DNA of 64,000 nt from Luteibacter aegosomatissinici (GCF_023078495.1 NZ_CP095742.1:4426501-4490500), one strand, 5' to 3'; counted from the stretch's first letter, positions 18,670 to 28,576 are shown. Notes: generated from the sequence alone by a model not told the origin. Program-made: numbers and translations.

Positions 18670-18904
18670 AGGGCGGCGGCGAAGATGCGGCAAGGACGGG
18701 TGCCGCAAGGACGGTTGTCGCCGGTAGTACGACGCACGCACGCGGTAAGTGCTTGATGGCGAAGCACGCCCGCCGTGCGGTGCCTCGGCGGGCGCCCAAC
18801 CGCCCCGCGTTACCGGGCCCCGCGGGCCCCACCCCGCAGCGCACCACACACTCGGCCCCGCGCTCCCTTACAATGGGCGGTCTCCCCGTCCCCCATAGCA
18901 CCCC

Positions 18905-21900
18905 GTGAATCCCTCCATTCTCAGTCCCGAACTCCCCACCGGTGCCGAGCCGGCGCGCGCGCGCATTACCGCCGCGTGGCTGCGCGACGAAACCGAGGCC
19001 GTCAACGACCTCCTGGCCCAGGCCACGCTGCCCCCGACCGAGCGCGAACACGTCATCGACGTGGCCGCCGGCCTGGTGACCCGCGTCCGCGCCCGCGCCA
19101 AGGACCAGAGCGCCGTCGAATCCTTCATGCGCCAGTACGACCTTTCCTCCGAGGAAGGCGTCCTGCTGATGTGCGTGGCCGAAGCGCTGCTGCGCATCCC
19201 CGACAAGGCCACCGCCGACAAGCTGATCCGCGACAAGCTGGGCGATGCCGACTGGAAGAAGCACCTGGGCCAGAGCGAGTCCGTGTTCGTCAACGCCTCC
19301 ACCTGGGGCCTGATGCTCACCGGCCACCTGGTGAACCTGGCCGAAGAAACCCGCCACGACTTCACCTCCGCCCTGCGCCGCCTTGTAGGCCGCGCGGGCG
19401 AGCCGGTGGTGCGCCTGGCTGTCCGCCAGGCCATGCGCATCATGGGCCACCAGTTCGTGATGGGACGCACGATCAAGGAAGCCCTGGACCGCTCCGAGGA
19501 GAAAGAGCACTCGGTGTACCGCTACTCGTACGACATGCTCGGCGAATCAGCGCTCACCCAGGCGACGGCCGAGCGTTACCAGCAGGATTACCGCGACGCG
19601 ATCAACGCGCTCGGTGCCCGCGGTCCGTTCAAGAGCAACGTGGAAGCCCCGTCGATCTCGGTGAAGCTTTCCGCCCTGCACCCGCGTTACGAAGTGGGCA
19701 ACCGTGCCCGCGCTCGCGCGGAGCTGGGCGCCAAGCTGCTCGAGCTCTCGCAGCTGGCGTTCAAGAACGGCATCGCGCTCTCGGTCGATGCCGAGGAAAC
19801 CGATCGCCTGGAACTGTCGCTCGACATCATCGGCGATGTATTCGCTCACCCGTCGCTGGAAGGCTGGAACGGCCTGGGCATCGTGATCCAGGGCTACCAG
19901 AAGCGTGCGCCGTTCGTGATCGACTGGGTGGTCGAGAAGGCCCGCGCCACCGGCCGCCGCTGGTTCGTGCGCCTGGTGAAGGGCGCCTACTGGGATGCCG
20001 AGATCAAGCGCGCCCAGGAAAACGGCTTGAGCGGCTACCCGGTGTACACGCGCAAGCCGAACACCGATGTGAGCTACCTGGCCTGCGCGCACCGCCTGTT
20101 CAATGCGGGCAGCGACCTGGTCTACCCGCAGTTCGCCACGCACAACGCGCACACCATCGCCGCGATCCACCATATCGCCAAGGGCCGCCCGTACGAGAAC
20201 CAGCGCCTGCACGGCATGGGCGCGGACCTGTACGCGGAAGTGATCGGCAAGGACAAGCTCAATGTCCCGTGCCGCGTGTACGCGCCGGTGGGTACGCATG
20301 AAGACCTGCTGCCGTACCTGGTACGCCGCCTGCTCGAGAACGGCGCCAACACGAGCTTCGTCAACCGCGTGGTCGACGAAAGCGTGCCGGTGCGCGACCT
20401 GGTCGCCGACCCGTGCGAAATCGTGCGCGCCTTCGCCTCCATCCCCCACCCCCGCATTCCCCTGCCGGTCAATCTGTACGGCGAACTCCGGAAGAACTCC
20501 ATGGGCATGAACTTCGCAAACGACAACGAGCTGAACGAGCTCGCCGACGCCGTCAACCGTCACTCCGGCCCGTGGACGGCCGCTCCGCTGGTCGCCGGTG
20601 GCGCCGCGGGTGGTACGAAGCAGGAAGTGACCGACCCGTCGGACCGCCGCCGCATCATCGGCACCGTCGAGAACGCCAACGAAGGCATGGTCGATGCCGC
20701 GCTGCGCGCCGGCGTCGCCGCCCAGCCGGGCTGGGACCGCCTGCCGGCCGCCAGCCGCGCCGCCATCCTTGAGCACGCGGCCGAGCAGCTCGAGCACAAC
20801 CGTGCCGAGTTCATCGCCATGTGCGTGCGCGAAGCCGGCAAGAGCCTGCCCGATGCGATCGCGGAAATCCGCGAAGCCGCTGACTTCCTGCGCTACTACG
20901 CCACCATGGCGCGCCGCCTGTTCGGCCAGCCGGAACAGCTGCCCGGCCCCACCGGCGAAAGCAACCAGCTGTTCCTCAATGGCCGCGGCGTGTTCGTCTG
21001 CATCAGCCCGTGGAACTTCCCGCTCGCCATCTTCCTGGGCCAGGTCGCTGCCGCGCTCGCCGCCGGCAACGCCGTCATCGCCAAGCCCGCCGAGCAGACT
21101 GCGCTGATCGGCTACGCCGCGGTGAAGCTGCTGCACGCTGCCGGCGTACCGACCGATGTGCTGCAGTTCCTGCCGGGCGATGGCGCCACGGTCGGCGCCG
21201 CCCTCACCCGCGACAAGCGCGTCGCCGGCGTCGCGTTCACTGGTTCCACGGATACCGCCTGGGCGATCAACCGCGCCCTCGCTGCACGCAACGCCCCCAT
21301 CGCCGCGCTGATCGCCGAGACCGGTGGCCAGAACGCGATGATCGCCGACTCTTCGGCCCTGCCCGAGCAGATCGTGAAGGACGTGATCAACTCGGCGTTC
21401 CAGTCGGCCGGCCAGCGTTGCTCGGCCGCGCGCATCCTGTTCGTGCAGGAAGATATCGCCGACAAGGTGATCGGCATGCTCGCCGGTGCCATGGCCGAGC
21501 TGAAGGTCGGTGACCCCGGCCTGCTGTCGACCGACGTCGGCCCGGTGATCGACGAAGACGCGCGCCAGATCCTGGTCGACCACGCGGCACGCATGGACCG
21601 CGAAGCAAAGAAGATTGCCGAAGTCGCGCTGCCGGAAGGCACGGCGAACGGCACGTTCTTCGCGCCGCGCGCTTACGAGATCCCGTCGCTGGAAACGCTG
21701 ACCCGCGAAATCTTCGGTCCGGTGCTGCACGTCATCCGCTGGAAGGGTTCGGACCTGGCCAAGGTCGTCGAGCAGATCAACGACACCGGCTTCGGCCTGA
21801 CGCTCGGCATCCACAGCCGCATCGACGACACCATCGAGTACATCTCGTCGCGCGCCAAGGTCGGCAACTGCTACGTCAACCGCAACCAGATCGGTGCAGT

Positions 21901-22057
21901 GGTCGGCGTGCAGCCGTTCGGCGGCGAAGGCCTCAGCGGCACTGGCCCCAAGGCCGGCGGCCCGCACTACCTGCTGCGCTTCGCCGGTGAGCGCACGCTC
22001 ACGATCAACACCACGGCGGCGGGCGGTAATGCATCGCTGCTGACGATCGGCGAATAA
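18905..22057 (+). CDS. putA: Bifunctional proline dehydrogenase / L-glutamate gamma-semialdehyde dehydrogenase
   Basis: A 1050-residue enzyme that oxidises proline to glutamate in two steps. An N-terminal helical arm is followed by the FAD-dependent PRODH barrel (~180-480; VSVDAEETDRLELSLD, VRLVKGAYWDAEIKRA) and an aldehyde dehydrogenase domain (~560-1040). Glu805 (AETGGQNAM) and Cys839 (SAGQRCSAAR) are the catalytic pair, 34 apart as usual. There is no N-terminal ribbon-helix-helix and no extra C-terminal domain, so it should not be a self-repressor. GTG 18905 is the start. A strong terminator follows. Confidence 0.97.
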   Translation: MNPSILSPELPTGAEPARARITAAWLRDETEAVNDLLAQATLPPTEREHVIDVAAGLVTRVRARAKDQSAVESFMRQYDLSSEEGVLLMCVAEALLRIPDKATADKLIRDKLGDADWKKHLGQSESVFVNASTWGLMLTGHLVNLAEETRHDFTSALRRLVGRAGEPVVRLAVRQAMRIMGHQFVMGRTIKEALDRSEEKEHSVYRYSYDMLGESALTQATAERYQQDYRDAINALGARGPFKSNVEAPSISVKLSALHPRYEVGNRARARAELGAKLLELSQLAFKNGIALSVDAEETDRLELSLDIIGDVFAHPSLEGWNGLGIVIQGYQKRAPFVIDWVVEKARATGRRWFVRLVKGAYWDAEIKRAQENGLSGYPVYTRKPNTDVSYLACAHRLFNAGSDLVYPQFATHNAHTIAAIHHIAKGRPYENQRLHGMGADLYAEVIGKDKLNVPCRVYAPVGTHEDLLPYLVRRLLENGANTSFVNRVVDESVPVRDLVADPCEIVRAFASIPHPRIPLPVNLYGELRKNSMGMNFANDNELNELADAVNRHSGPWTAAPLVAGGAAGGTKQEVTDPSDRRRIIGTVENANEGMVDAALRAGVAAQPGWDRLPAASRAAILEHAAEQLEHNRAEFIAMCVREAGKSLPDAIAEIREAADFLRYYATMARRLFGQPEQLPGPTGESNQLFLNGRGVFVCISPWNFPLAIFLGQVAAALAAGNAVIAKPAEQTALIGYAAVKLLHAAGVPTDVLQFLPGDGATVGAALTRDKRVAGVAFTGSTDTAWAINRALAARNAPIAALIAETGGQNAMIADSSALPEQIVKDVINSAFQSAGQRCSAARILFVQEDIADKVIGMLAGAMAELKVGDPGLLSTDVGPVIDEDARQILVDHAARMDREAKKIAEVALPEGTANGTFFAPRAYEIPSLETLTREIFGPVLHVIRWKGSDLAKVVEQINDTGFGLTLGIHSRIDDTIEYISSRAKVGNCYVNRNQIGAVVGVQPFGGEGLSGTGPKAGGPHYLLRFAGERTLTINTTAAGGNASLLTIGE

Positions 22058-22080
22058 GCGAAAGCGGCAACGTGAGACCT

Positions 22081-22113
22081 AAGGCCGCGCTCCGCCAGGG
22101 GCGCGGCCTTTTT
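22081..22113 (+). terminator. Rho-independent terminator of putA
   Basis: A 10-bp perfect stem (AAGGCCGCGC / GCGCGGCCTT) with a 10-nt loop, followed by T residues, 24 bp after the putA stop. Confidence 0.92.
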
Positions 22114-22226
22114 CATGCGCCTACAACAAAAGGCCTATTGCGCCGCACGCGCCTGCGATAGACGCTTTTTGCACAACCTCGCCGGCCGGTACCCGGCGTC
22201 CACCACCCTAGCTGGAGGACAGCGAC

Positions 22227-22811
22227 ATGATGTCGCCCGGTACCGCGTATGCGTCTCTCAAGGTCAATCCTGTTCCGAAAGCCAGCAAGGTCTCATCGAG
22301 GCCACGCCTGCGCCAGTTGGTGGATCGACCAGACCTCCTCGAACACATCAGCTCCCGCCTGGGGCCCCATGCCTTGACCGTGGATTTCTCGCGCGCGGGC
22401 TTCCACGCCATCCCCGGGAATACGTTCAGGGAATTCGAGGAGCTGATCATTTTTGCCGGTTTGAATGGCCTGGTCATCAGTAGCAGCATGGACGGGAATC
22501 GAACGTTTCTGACGGGCATCAAGGGGCGCCACAATGAGTGCCTGATCCTGTTTCGCCACGCCTATGGCAAGGTGACTTGCCGGTTGGGCGTGGGCAATCT
22601 CGGGGCAGACGCGCACGTGGGCTTCCTCACGCACACCACGTTCAAGGAAGCATGGCGTGCTGAATACGGCAAACAGCCGGATGCGCGCGTGCCCGACGAC
22701 CCGGCTTTCTGGACCGATCTTCCCTTTGCGGCGACTCAGCTCAACGAACTCCAGGGCATCGTGTGGCGTGGGGGTACGTTGTGCATTGAGCGAATCACGT
22801 TGGAGCCGTGA
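22227..22811 (+). CDS. Hypothetical protein
   Basis: A 194-residue protein I do not recognise. The start is well supported: GGAGG at 22214-22218, 8 nt before ATG 22227. It has no signal peptide or membrane helix. Mixed alpha/beta content with LVDRPDLLEHISSRLGPHAL, LIIFAGLNGLVISSSMDGNRTFL and RLGVGNLGADAHVGFL. It stands alone, flanked by the putA terminator and a REP pair; less GC-rich than its neighbours. Confidence 0.75.
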   Translation: MMSPGTAYASLKVNPVPKASKVSSRPRLRQLVDRPDLLEHISSRLGPHALTVDFSRAGFHAIPGNTFREFEELIIFAGLNGLVISSSMDGNRTFLTGIKGRHNECLILFRHAYGKVTCRLGVGNLGADAHVGFLTHTTFKEAWRAEYGKQPDARVPDDPAFWTDLPFAATQLNELQGIVWRGGTLCIERITLEP

Positions 22812-22817
22812 GGTTAT

Positions 22818-22897
22818 CGCGCGCAAGTGCGCTCCTACACAAGACCTGCGCAGGCTCAGTCGTTCCCGGAACGATGCAGGAGCGTGCTTGCACGCGA
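22818..22897. repeat. Divergent pair of REP elements
   Basis: A minus-oriented unit at 22818-22840 and a plus-oriented, slightly diverged unit at 22875-22897 (TGCAGGAGCGTGCTTGCACG). In the second, changes on both stem sides keep the hairpin (GCGTGC / GCACGC), which suggests selection for the fold. Confidence 0.8.
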
Positions 22898-22917
22898 TGC
22901 ACGTTCGCGACGCGCGC

Positions 22918-22945
22918 CAAAAGAAAAGGGCCCCTTGCGGGGCCC
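22918..22945 (-). terminator. Terminator of the M3 peptidase gene
   Basis: On the minus strand GGGGCCC and GGGCCCC pair around a 4-nt loop and are followed by TTTTCTTTT, starting just after the peptidase stop at 22953. Confidence 0.85.
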
Positions 22946-22952
22946 CTTCGGT

Positions 22953-25142
22953 TTACTTCAACCCACGATCCTTGAGCATCGGTTCGATGCTCGGCTCCTT
23001 GCCGCGGAAATCGCGGTAGAGCTTGCCCAGCTCCACGGTGTTGCCGCGCGAGAGAATCTTGTCGCGGAAGATCTGGCCGTTTTCGCGGGTCAGGCCGCCA
23101 TGCTCCTTGAACCACTCGAACGCATCGGAATCGAGCATCTGCGTCCACAGGTAGGCGTAGTAGCCCGCAGCGTAACCATTACCCCAGATGTGCTGGAAGT
23201 AGCTGGAGCGGTAACGCGGCGGCACCTGCGGTAGCGTGAAACCGACCTTCTTCAGTGCATCGGCTTCGAACTTGTCCACGTCCTGCTTGGGCGCATCGGC
23301 CGGCAGCATGTGCCACTTCATATCGAGCAGCGCGGCCGAGATGAGCTCGCTCATGGCGTAGCCCTGGTTGAAGCTGGAGGCCTTCTTGATCTTCGCCACC
23401 AGCTCGGCCGGCATCGGCTCACCGGTCTTGTAGTTCTTGGCGAAGTTGGCAAAGACCTTCGGATCCGAGGCCCACTGTTCGTTGAACTGCGAGGGGAATT
23501 CGACGAAGTCACGCGCGGTGTTCGCACCCGACAGCGACGGGTACTTCGCATCGGAGAACATGCCGTGCAGCGCATGGCCGAACTCGTGGAACATGGTGGT
23601 CACGTCATCCCACGACAGCAGCGCGGGCTGGCCGGCGGCGGGCTTGGTGAAGTTGGCCACGTTGAACACGACCGGCTTGGTGCCCATCAGGTGCGACTGG
23701 CCCACCAGGTTATCCATCCAGGCGCCGCCGTTCTTGTTATCGCGCTTGAAGTAATCGCAATAGAACAGCGCCATGGAGGTGCCATCCTTGTCGAACACTT
23801 CGAACACGCGGACATCCGGCTGGTACACCGGGATATCCTTGCGCTCCTTGAACGTGATGCCGTACAGCTGGTTGGCGGCGTAGAACACGCCGTTCTGCAG
23901 CACGTTATCCAGCTCGAAGTACGGGCGGACCTGCGATTCGTCGAGGTCGTACTTGGCCTTGCGCACCTTCTCGGCGTAATGGTCCCAATCCCAGGCCTGC
24001 ACCTGGAAGCCACCCTTCTCCTGGTCGATCACATCCTGGATGTCCTTCGACTCGGACTTGGCGCGCGCGACGGCGGCGGGCACCAGGCGCTCCATGAACT
24101 TCTCGGCGGCCTCCGGCGTCTTCGCCATCTGGTCGTCGAGCTTCCATGCAGCGTAGTTCTTGAAGCCCAGCAGCTTGGCGCGCTCGGCACGCAGCTGCGC
24201 AATGCGGGCAGCGGTGTCGCGCGTATCGTTGGCATCGTTGTGCTCGGCACGCTCCCACGAGGCCTTGAACAGCTTCTCGCGGGTATCGCGGTCGTTCATC
24301 GGCTGCAGCTCGGGCTGCTGCGTGGTGTTCTGCAGCGGGAATACGTATTTGCCTTCCAGGCCGCGGCCCTTCGCGGCATCGGCGGCGGCAGCGATGTCCG
24401 CATCCGACAGGCCATCGAGCGCCTTCTTGTCGTCAACAACCAGCGCCGCCGCCTTGGTCGCGGCCAGCAGCTTGTTGGTGAACTGCGTGCTGAGCGTGGA
24501 TTCTTCCTTGTTGATCTCCTTCAGGCGGGTCTTGTCCGCCTCGGAGAGCTTCGCGCCAGCGTGCACGAAGTCCTGGTACTTCACTTCGAGCAGGCGCTTC
24601 GATTCCGGATCGAGGTTCAGCGAATCGCGCTTGTTGTAGAGCGTCTCAATACGCTTGAACAGCTTGTCGTTGAGGTAGATGGCGTCGCTGTGCTCGGCGA
24701 GCTTCGGCGCTTCGTCTTCTTCCACCTTCTGCAGCGTGTCATTGGTATTGGCGCCGGTCAGCGCGCCAAAGACCATCTGTGCGCGCGTCAGCAGCACGCC
24801 GGACTTCTCGAGGGCGACGACCGTGTTATCGAAGGTCGGCTCGTCGGCCGAATTCGCGATGGCCTCGACCTCGGCCAGCTCCTGCTTCATGCCTTCTTCG
24901 ATCGCCGGCTGGAAGTCGGCATCGGTGATCTTGTCGAAGGCCGGTGCCTGGAACGGCAGCGTGCTGGCGGTGAGCAGCGGGTTCTCGTGCGCGGCAGGGG
25001 CCGCAGCGGCCGTGCCCGCAGAGGCCGGCGCCGGTGCAGTGGAGGCAGGCGCCGGGGCGGCGGCCTTGTCGGCATCGTTCGAGGACGAGCAGGCGGTGGT
25101 GAGGGCGATCGAAGTGGCGATCACGAGCGTGCGTACCTTCAT
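22953..25142 (-). CDS. M3 family zinc metallopeptidase, lipoprotein (peptidyl-dipeptidase Dcp-like)
   Basis: A 729-residue exported oligopeptidase. ATG 25142 opens a lipoprotein signal peptide with the lipobox ending LTTAC, then an Ala/Pro-rich linker (~22-55). The catalytic zinc motif is HEFGH (His519-Glu520-His523) in TTMFHEFGHALHGMF, as in M3A Dcp/OpdA enzymes. The C-terminal GYAAGYYAYLWTQMLDSDAFEWF is also typical. It probably degrades short peptides in the envelope. Single gene with its own terminator. Confidence 0.93.
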   Translation of the reverse strand: MKVRTLVIATSIALTTACSSSNDADKAAAPAPASTAPAPASAGTAAAAPAAHENPLLTASTLPFQAPAFDKITDADFQPAIEEGMKQELAEVEAIANSADEPTFDNTVVALEKSGVLLTRAQMVFGALTGANTNDTLQKVEEDEAPKLAEHSDAIYLNDKLFKRIETLYNKRDSLNLDPESKRLLEVKYQDFVHAGAKLSEADKTRLKEINKEESTLSTQFTNKLLAATKAAALVVDDKKALDGLSDADIAAAADAAKGRGLEGKYVFPLQNTTQQPELQPMNDRDTREKLFKASWERAEHNDANDTRDTAARIAQLRAERAKLLGFKNYAAWKLDDQMAKTPEAAEKFMERLVPAAVARAKSESKDIQDVIDQEKGGFQVQAWDWDHYAEKVRKAKYDLDESQVRPYFELDNVLQNGVFYAANQLYGITFKERKDIPVYQPDVRVFEVFDKDGTSMALFYCDYFKRDNKNGGAWMDNLVGQSHLMGTKPVVFNVANFTKPAAGQPALLSWDDVTTMFHEFGHALHGMFSDAKYPSLSGANTARDFVEFPSQFNEQWASDPKVFANFAKNYKTGEPMPAELVAKIKKASSFNQGYAMSELISAALLDMKWHMLPADAPKQDVDKFEADALKKVGFTLPQVPPRYRSSYFQHIWGNGYAAGYYAYLWTQMLDSDAFEWFKEHGGLTRENGQIFRDKILSRGNTVELGKLYRDFRGKEPSIEPMLKDRGLK

Positions 25143-25259
25143 GGACAGGCGGTCCCCTGGCGTGTTCGAAAGCGAGGACTCTAGCCGTGGCAGGGCACAG
25201 GGGACAACCGCCACAGGTACTGCGCTGATTGTTGCGCTGCGGCGGCGGGCATCACCGGG

Positions 25260-25598
25260 TTATTTCGTATCCCGCAATTCCCAGCTACTGCCAATCAGCA
25301 GGTTCAATCGGTGCTTCACGATCCGCATGGGCAGGCTGGTCGTCAGTGCCACATCGTTCCGATCAATCGGAGACAGCTCGCCCTTGGCACTGGCGCCGGG
25401 ATCGGTGGCACCCAGGCTGGGGTCCACCTCATCCGGGTCGGGCTGTTTGGCGCGCCAGCGCTGGAACAGGCTATCGCTGCGCATCGCGTCGGCCAGCGCC
25501 GCCGCCAGTGCATCCGGGCCGATGCCCTCGAATGAAAGCTCGGGATCGGGACCCTTCGCCTTCGCCATGTCTTTTACCGAAAGAAAGTACGTGGTCAT
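25260..25598 (-). CDS. Hypothetical protein downstream of bioD
   Basis: A 112-residue protein with no recognised domain. The start has AGAGGA 5-6 nt upstream. It contains an acidic, proline-rich middle (WRAKQPDPDEVDPSLG) and an Ala-rich helix. It lies 35 bp after bioD on the same strand, so it may be co-transcribed. Confidence 0.65.
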   Translation of the reverse strand: MTTYFLSVKDMAKAKGPDPELSFEGIGPDALAAALADAMRSDSLFQRWRAKQPDPDEVDPSLGATDPGASAKGELSPIDRNDVALTTSLPMRIVKHRLNLLIGSSWELRDTK

Positions 25599-25633
25599 GG
25601 GTTCCTCTTAAGCCGGGCGCTGTGAACGCCCCG

Positions 25634-26305
25634 TCAGGCCAGCGGGGCCAGGTCGAGCAGCAGGGCCGCGTCGGCCGGTGCGACCCGCCAGGGCAGCACG
25701 CCCAGGCACGGCGCGGGCAGGAGGCGCCGCAGGGTGTCGACGTTTTCGTCGCGAAGGAGCATGTCGGGCTCCACGAGGTTCGCGATCCAACCGGCGAGAT
25801 GGCATCCATCGGCCTGGATGGCCCGCGCGGTAAGCCGGGCGTGGCTGATGCAGCCCAGGCGAACGCCCACGACCATCACCACCGGCAGTTTCCAGCGGAT
25901 GGGCAGTGCTTCGGCGGAGATCGTGTCCGATAGCGGCACCATCCACCCACCGACGCCCTCGACGACCACCCGGTCGTAGTCCCGGCCAAGGGCCGCGAAG
26001 GCGGCATCCATCGGCTCCCAGGCCACGGTGACGCCCTCGCGCGCGGCAGCCAGATGGGGCGAAACCGCCTCCGCCAGCGCGATCGGGTTCACCAGGTCAT
26101 AGGGCGGCTGCGGGTCGCTGGCGGCCTGCAGGTCCAGGGCGTCCTGGTTGCGCAGCCCTTCGCGCAGGCGAGCGGAACCACTGGCGACCGGTTTCATCCC
26201 GGCGACGCGTTCACCGGCCTGGCGAAAGGCGTGGACCAGGGTCTGGGCGCCGTGGGTCTTGCCGATGCCGGTGTCGGTTCCGGTCACGAAGAGGTGTCGC
26301 GGCAT
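25634..26305 (-). CDS. bioD: Dethiobiotin synthetase
   Basis: A 223-residue ATP-dependent enzyme that closes the ureido ring of dethiobiotin in biotin synthesis. The P-loop is VTGTDTGIGKT, the typical BioD form, with VVVEGVGGWMVPL as the second signature. No other bio genes are next to it. It is divergent from msrC. Confidence 0.93.
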   Translation of the reverse strand: MPRHLFVTGTDTGIGKTHGAQTLVHAFRQAGERVAGMKPVASGSARLREGLRNQDALDLQAASDPQPPYDLVNPIALAEAVSPHLAAAREGVTVAWEPMDAAFAALGRDYDRVVVEGVGGWMVPLSDTISAEALPIRWKLPVVMVVGVRLGCISHARLTARAIQADGCHLAGWIANLVEPDMLLRDENVDTLRRLLPAPCLGVLPWRVAPADAALLLDLAPLA

Positions 26306-26381
26306 GGGGAAAGCAGCCTTGCGGAAGCGGGGACGTGGCACCATACACGGCTTGCCCCTCCCGATGAATGCAGGACCCGCC

Positions 26382-26870
26382 ATGTACCAAGCCCAGGCTA
26401 TCGCCACCGACAACAAGGCCACGCTTTACGCCGAACTGGTGGAGCAGGCGCAGGGCCTGATGCATGGCGAGACCAACATGATCGCCAATGCGGCCAACTT
26501 CGCGGCGCTCGTGTACGACGTGCTGCCCGACCTGAACTGGGCCGGCTTTTACCTGTTCGATGGCGATGAGCTGGTGGTGGGCCCGTTCCAGGGCAAACCC
26601 GCTTGCATCCGGATCGCGCTCGGCCGTGGCGTGTGCGGCACGGCCGCACAGACCGGCCAGACCCAGCTGGTTGAAGATGTGCACGCCTTCGAGGGCCACA
26701 TCGCCTGCGACGCCGCCTCGAACTCCGAAGTGGTCGTGCCGCTGTTCCGCGCCGATGGCAGCCTGTTCGGCGTGTGGGATGTGGATAGCCCGCTGGTCGG
26801 CCGCTTCGACGAAGAGGACGCCCGCGGCATGGAGGCGCTGTGCGCCGCCTTCATGAAGGCGATCGGCTAA
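26382..26870 (+). CDS. msrC: Free methionine-(R)-sulfoxide reductase (GAF domain)
   Basis: A 162-residue single-GAF-domain enzyme that reduces free Met-R-sulfoxide. The three family cysteines are present as Cys75 (KPACIRI), Cys85 (GRGVCG) and Cys109 (HIACDA), with the same 10 and 24 residue spacing as E. coli fRMsr. ATG 26382 is preferred; ATG 26364 would add six residues. Confidence 0.93.
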   Translation: MYQAQAIATDNKATLYAELVEQAQGLMHGETNMIANAANFAALVYDVLPDLNWAGFYLFDGDELVVGPFQGKPACIRIALGRGVCGTAAQTGQTQLVEDVHAFEGHIACDAASNSEVVVPLFRADGSLFGVWDVDSPLVGRFDEEDARGMEALCAAFMKAIG

Positions 26871-26873
26871 GCC

Positions 26874-27518
26874 TTAGAGCTCGTGCGCGCGCGGCGTATG
26901 CAGCAGCTCGATGATCCGTGCCCGCGCCTCTTCCACGCCGGTTTTCGCCAGCGATGAGAACACCTGCACCGTGCCGGGCACGTTGTTGGTGCGGAACATC
27001 TTCTTCATGGTTTCGAGCGCCTTGGATGCCTCGCCACGCGAGACCTTGTCGGCCTTGGTCATCAGCACGTGGCACGGCAGGTCCGTATCCGCGCAGAACT
27101 GGATCATCATCCGGTCGAAATCCTTCAGCTCATGGCGGATATCCACGATGAGCACGACGCCGCGCAGGCTGCGGCGCATCTTCAGGTACGCATCGATCTC
27201 ACGCCGCCAGTGGTCGCGCATGGCATCGGGCACCTTGGCGTAGCCATAGCCCGGCAGATCGACCAGGCGGGCGACCAGCGGCTCCTCGCCCTCGCGCTTC
27301 AGCGGCGGCAGGTCGAACACCACCATGAGCTGCGTGCGGCCCGGCGTCTTCGATGTCCGGGCCAGGCTGTTGTGCCCGGTCAGCGCGTTCAGCGCGCTCG
27401 ATTTGCCCGCGTTCGAGCGGCCGGCGAACGCCACTTCGGCGCCATGGTCGAACGGCAGTTGGGTGATTTCGTTGGCGGCGAGGTTGAAGCGCGCGCCATT
27501 CAGGACATTGGACGACAT
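26874..27518 (-). CDS. engB: Ribosome biogenesis GTP-binding protein YsxC/EngB
   Basis: A 214-residue small GTPase needed for 50S assembly. G1 is FAGRSNAGKSS, G3 is DLPGYGYA and G4 is LMTKADK. ATG 27518 gives the normal family length. It converges with msrC, 3 bp between stops. Confidence 0.95.
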   Translation of the reverse strand: MSSNVLNGARFNLAANEITQLPFDHGAEVAFAGRSNAGKSSALNALTGHNSLARTSKTPGRTQLMVVFDLPPLKREGEEPLVARLVDLPGYGYAKVPDAMRDHWRREIDAYLKMRRSLRGVVLIVDIRHELKDFDRMMIQFCADTDLPCHVLMTKADKVSRGEASKALETMKKMFRTNNVPGTVQVFSSLAKTGVEEARARIIELLHTPRAHEL

Positions 27519-27693
27519 GGGACCTGGGCTGCTCGCGGGCAGAAGAATCGAAGGCCCGGCAGTGTATGCGATGTGGCGCCCCGCCGCCCGCCGCGACGGT
27601 TTGACCGACCGTGAGCGGGCCAGACATAATCGTTTGAATGAGGCGCGGCAGGGAACGCGCCCGGTCCGGTAGTACCCTTTTGTGGAGAAACCC

Positions 27694-28500
27694 ATGACGT
27701 TTCGGCACGCCGCCGCTGCCATTACTGCGTTGCTCGTGATGAGCAGCGCAGCCGCTCAGACCGCCCAACCCGCCAAGCCGGCGTCCACGCCAGCCCCCGC
27801 GGCCACCGCCGCGAAACCAGGGGCCAACCCCGCCACCGATACCGCCACCCCGGGCATGCCCGCGGCGCAGGCACCGACCGTGGCCGCCAACACCTCGCCC
27901 ACGGGCGTGGCCAAGCCAGGCGATGCCACCGCCGGCCAGGGCAAGGCCGCCGTCTGCGGCGCCTGCCACGGCATGGATGGCAACTCCACCGACCCGGCCA
28001 ACCCGCGCCTTGCCGGCCAGAGCGAGCAGTACATCGCCGGCCAGCTCGCCCAGTTCAAATCGGGTAAGCGCATGAACCCGATCATGCAGGGGTTTGCCTC
28101 TGCGCTGTCCGAGCAGGACATGCACGACATCGGCGCCTACTTCGCCACCCAGAAGCCGCTGCCGGGCGTGGCCGACCAGGCCCTCGTCGCCCAGGGTGAA
28201 ACCCTGTACCGCCAGGGCGATACCGACCGCGGCATTCCCGCCTGCATGGCCTGCCATGGGCCCGATGGTGCCGGCAACCCGGGCGCGCAGTACCCGCGCC
28301 TCACCAGCCAGCACAGCAAGTACGTGGAATCGCGGCTCAAGGCCTGGAAGGAAGCCACCGCACCGTCCGACGACCCGCATACCAAGATCATGATGCCGAT
28401 CGCGCAGAAGCTCGACGACAAGGACATCGCGGCCGTGGCCAGCTACCTGGAAGGCCTGCACACGAACGATCCGTCGCAGGCCGCACCCGCGGGACCGTGA
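27694..28500 (+). CDS. Diheme cytochrome c4
   Basis: A 268-residue periplasmic electron carrier. After the signal peptide (to ~21) there is an unusually long Ala/Pro/Thr-rich linker (~22-75), then two cytochrome c domains with heme sites CGACH (Cys88-Cys91-His92) and CMACH (Cys184-Cys187-His188). Distal Met ligands are likely in KRMNPIMQG and KIMMPIAQ. Cytochrome c4 can feed terminal oxidases. It lies between engB and two DsbA-like genes; this order is common in Xanthomonadales. Confidence 0.94.
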   Translation: MTFRHAAAAITALLVMSSAAAQTAQPAKPASTPAPAATAAKPGANPATDTATPGMPAAQAPTVAANTSPTGVAKPGDATAGQGKAAVCGACHGMDGNSTDPANPRLAGQSEQYIAGQLAQFKSGKRMNPIMQGFASALSEQDMHDIGAYFATQKPLPGVADQALVAQGETLYRQGDTDRGIPACMACHGPDGAGNPGAQYPRLTSQHSKYVESRLKAWKEATAPSDDPHTKIMMPIAQKLDDKDIAAVASYLEGLHTNDPSQAAPAGP

Positions 28501-28523
28501 AGGCGTTAAAGTTGGATGGATCG

Positions 28524-28550
28524 AACGGGCCTTCGGGCCCGTTTGTCTTT
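28524..28550 (+). terminator. Terminator after cytochrome c4
   Basis: The stem AACGGGCC / GGCCCGTT with a TTCG tetraloop is followed by TGTCTTTT. The stable loop and T tract make a good intrinsic terminator, 26 bp before the next gene. Confidence 0.9.
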
Positions 28551-28576
28551 TAAAGAACGCAAGAAAAGGACCCACG

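Noticed and set aside
19547-21967. 806-codon open frame antisense to putA
   Set aside because: It mirrors the codon structure of putA in very GC-rich DNA, has no recognisable motifs, and putA is certain.
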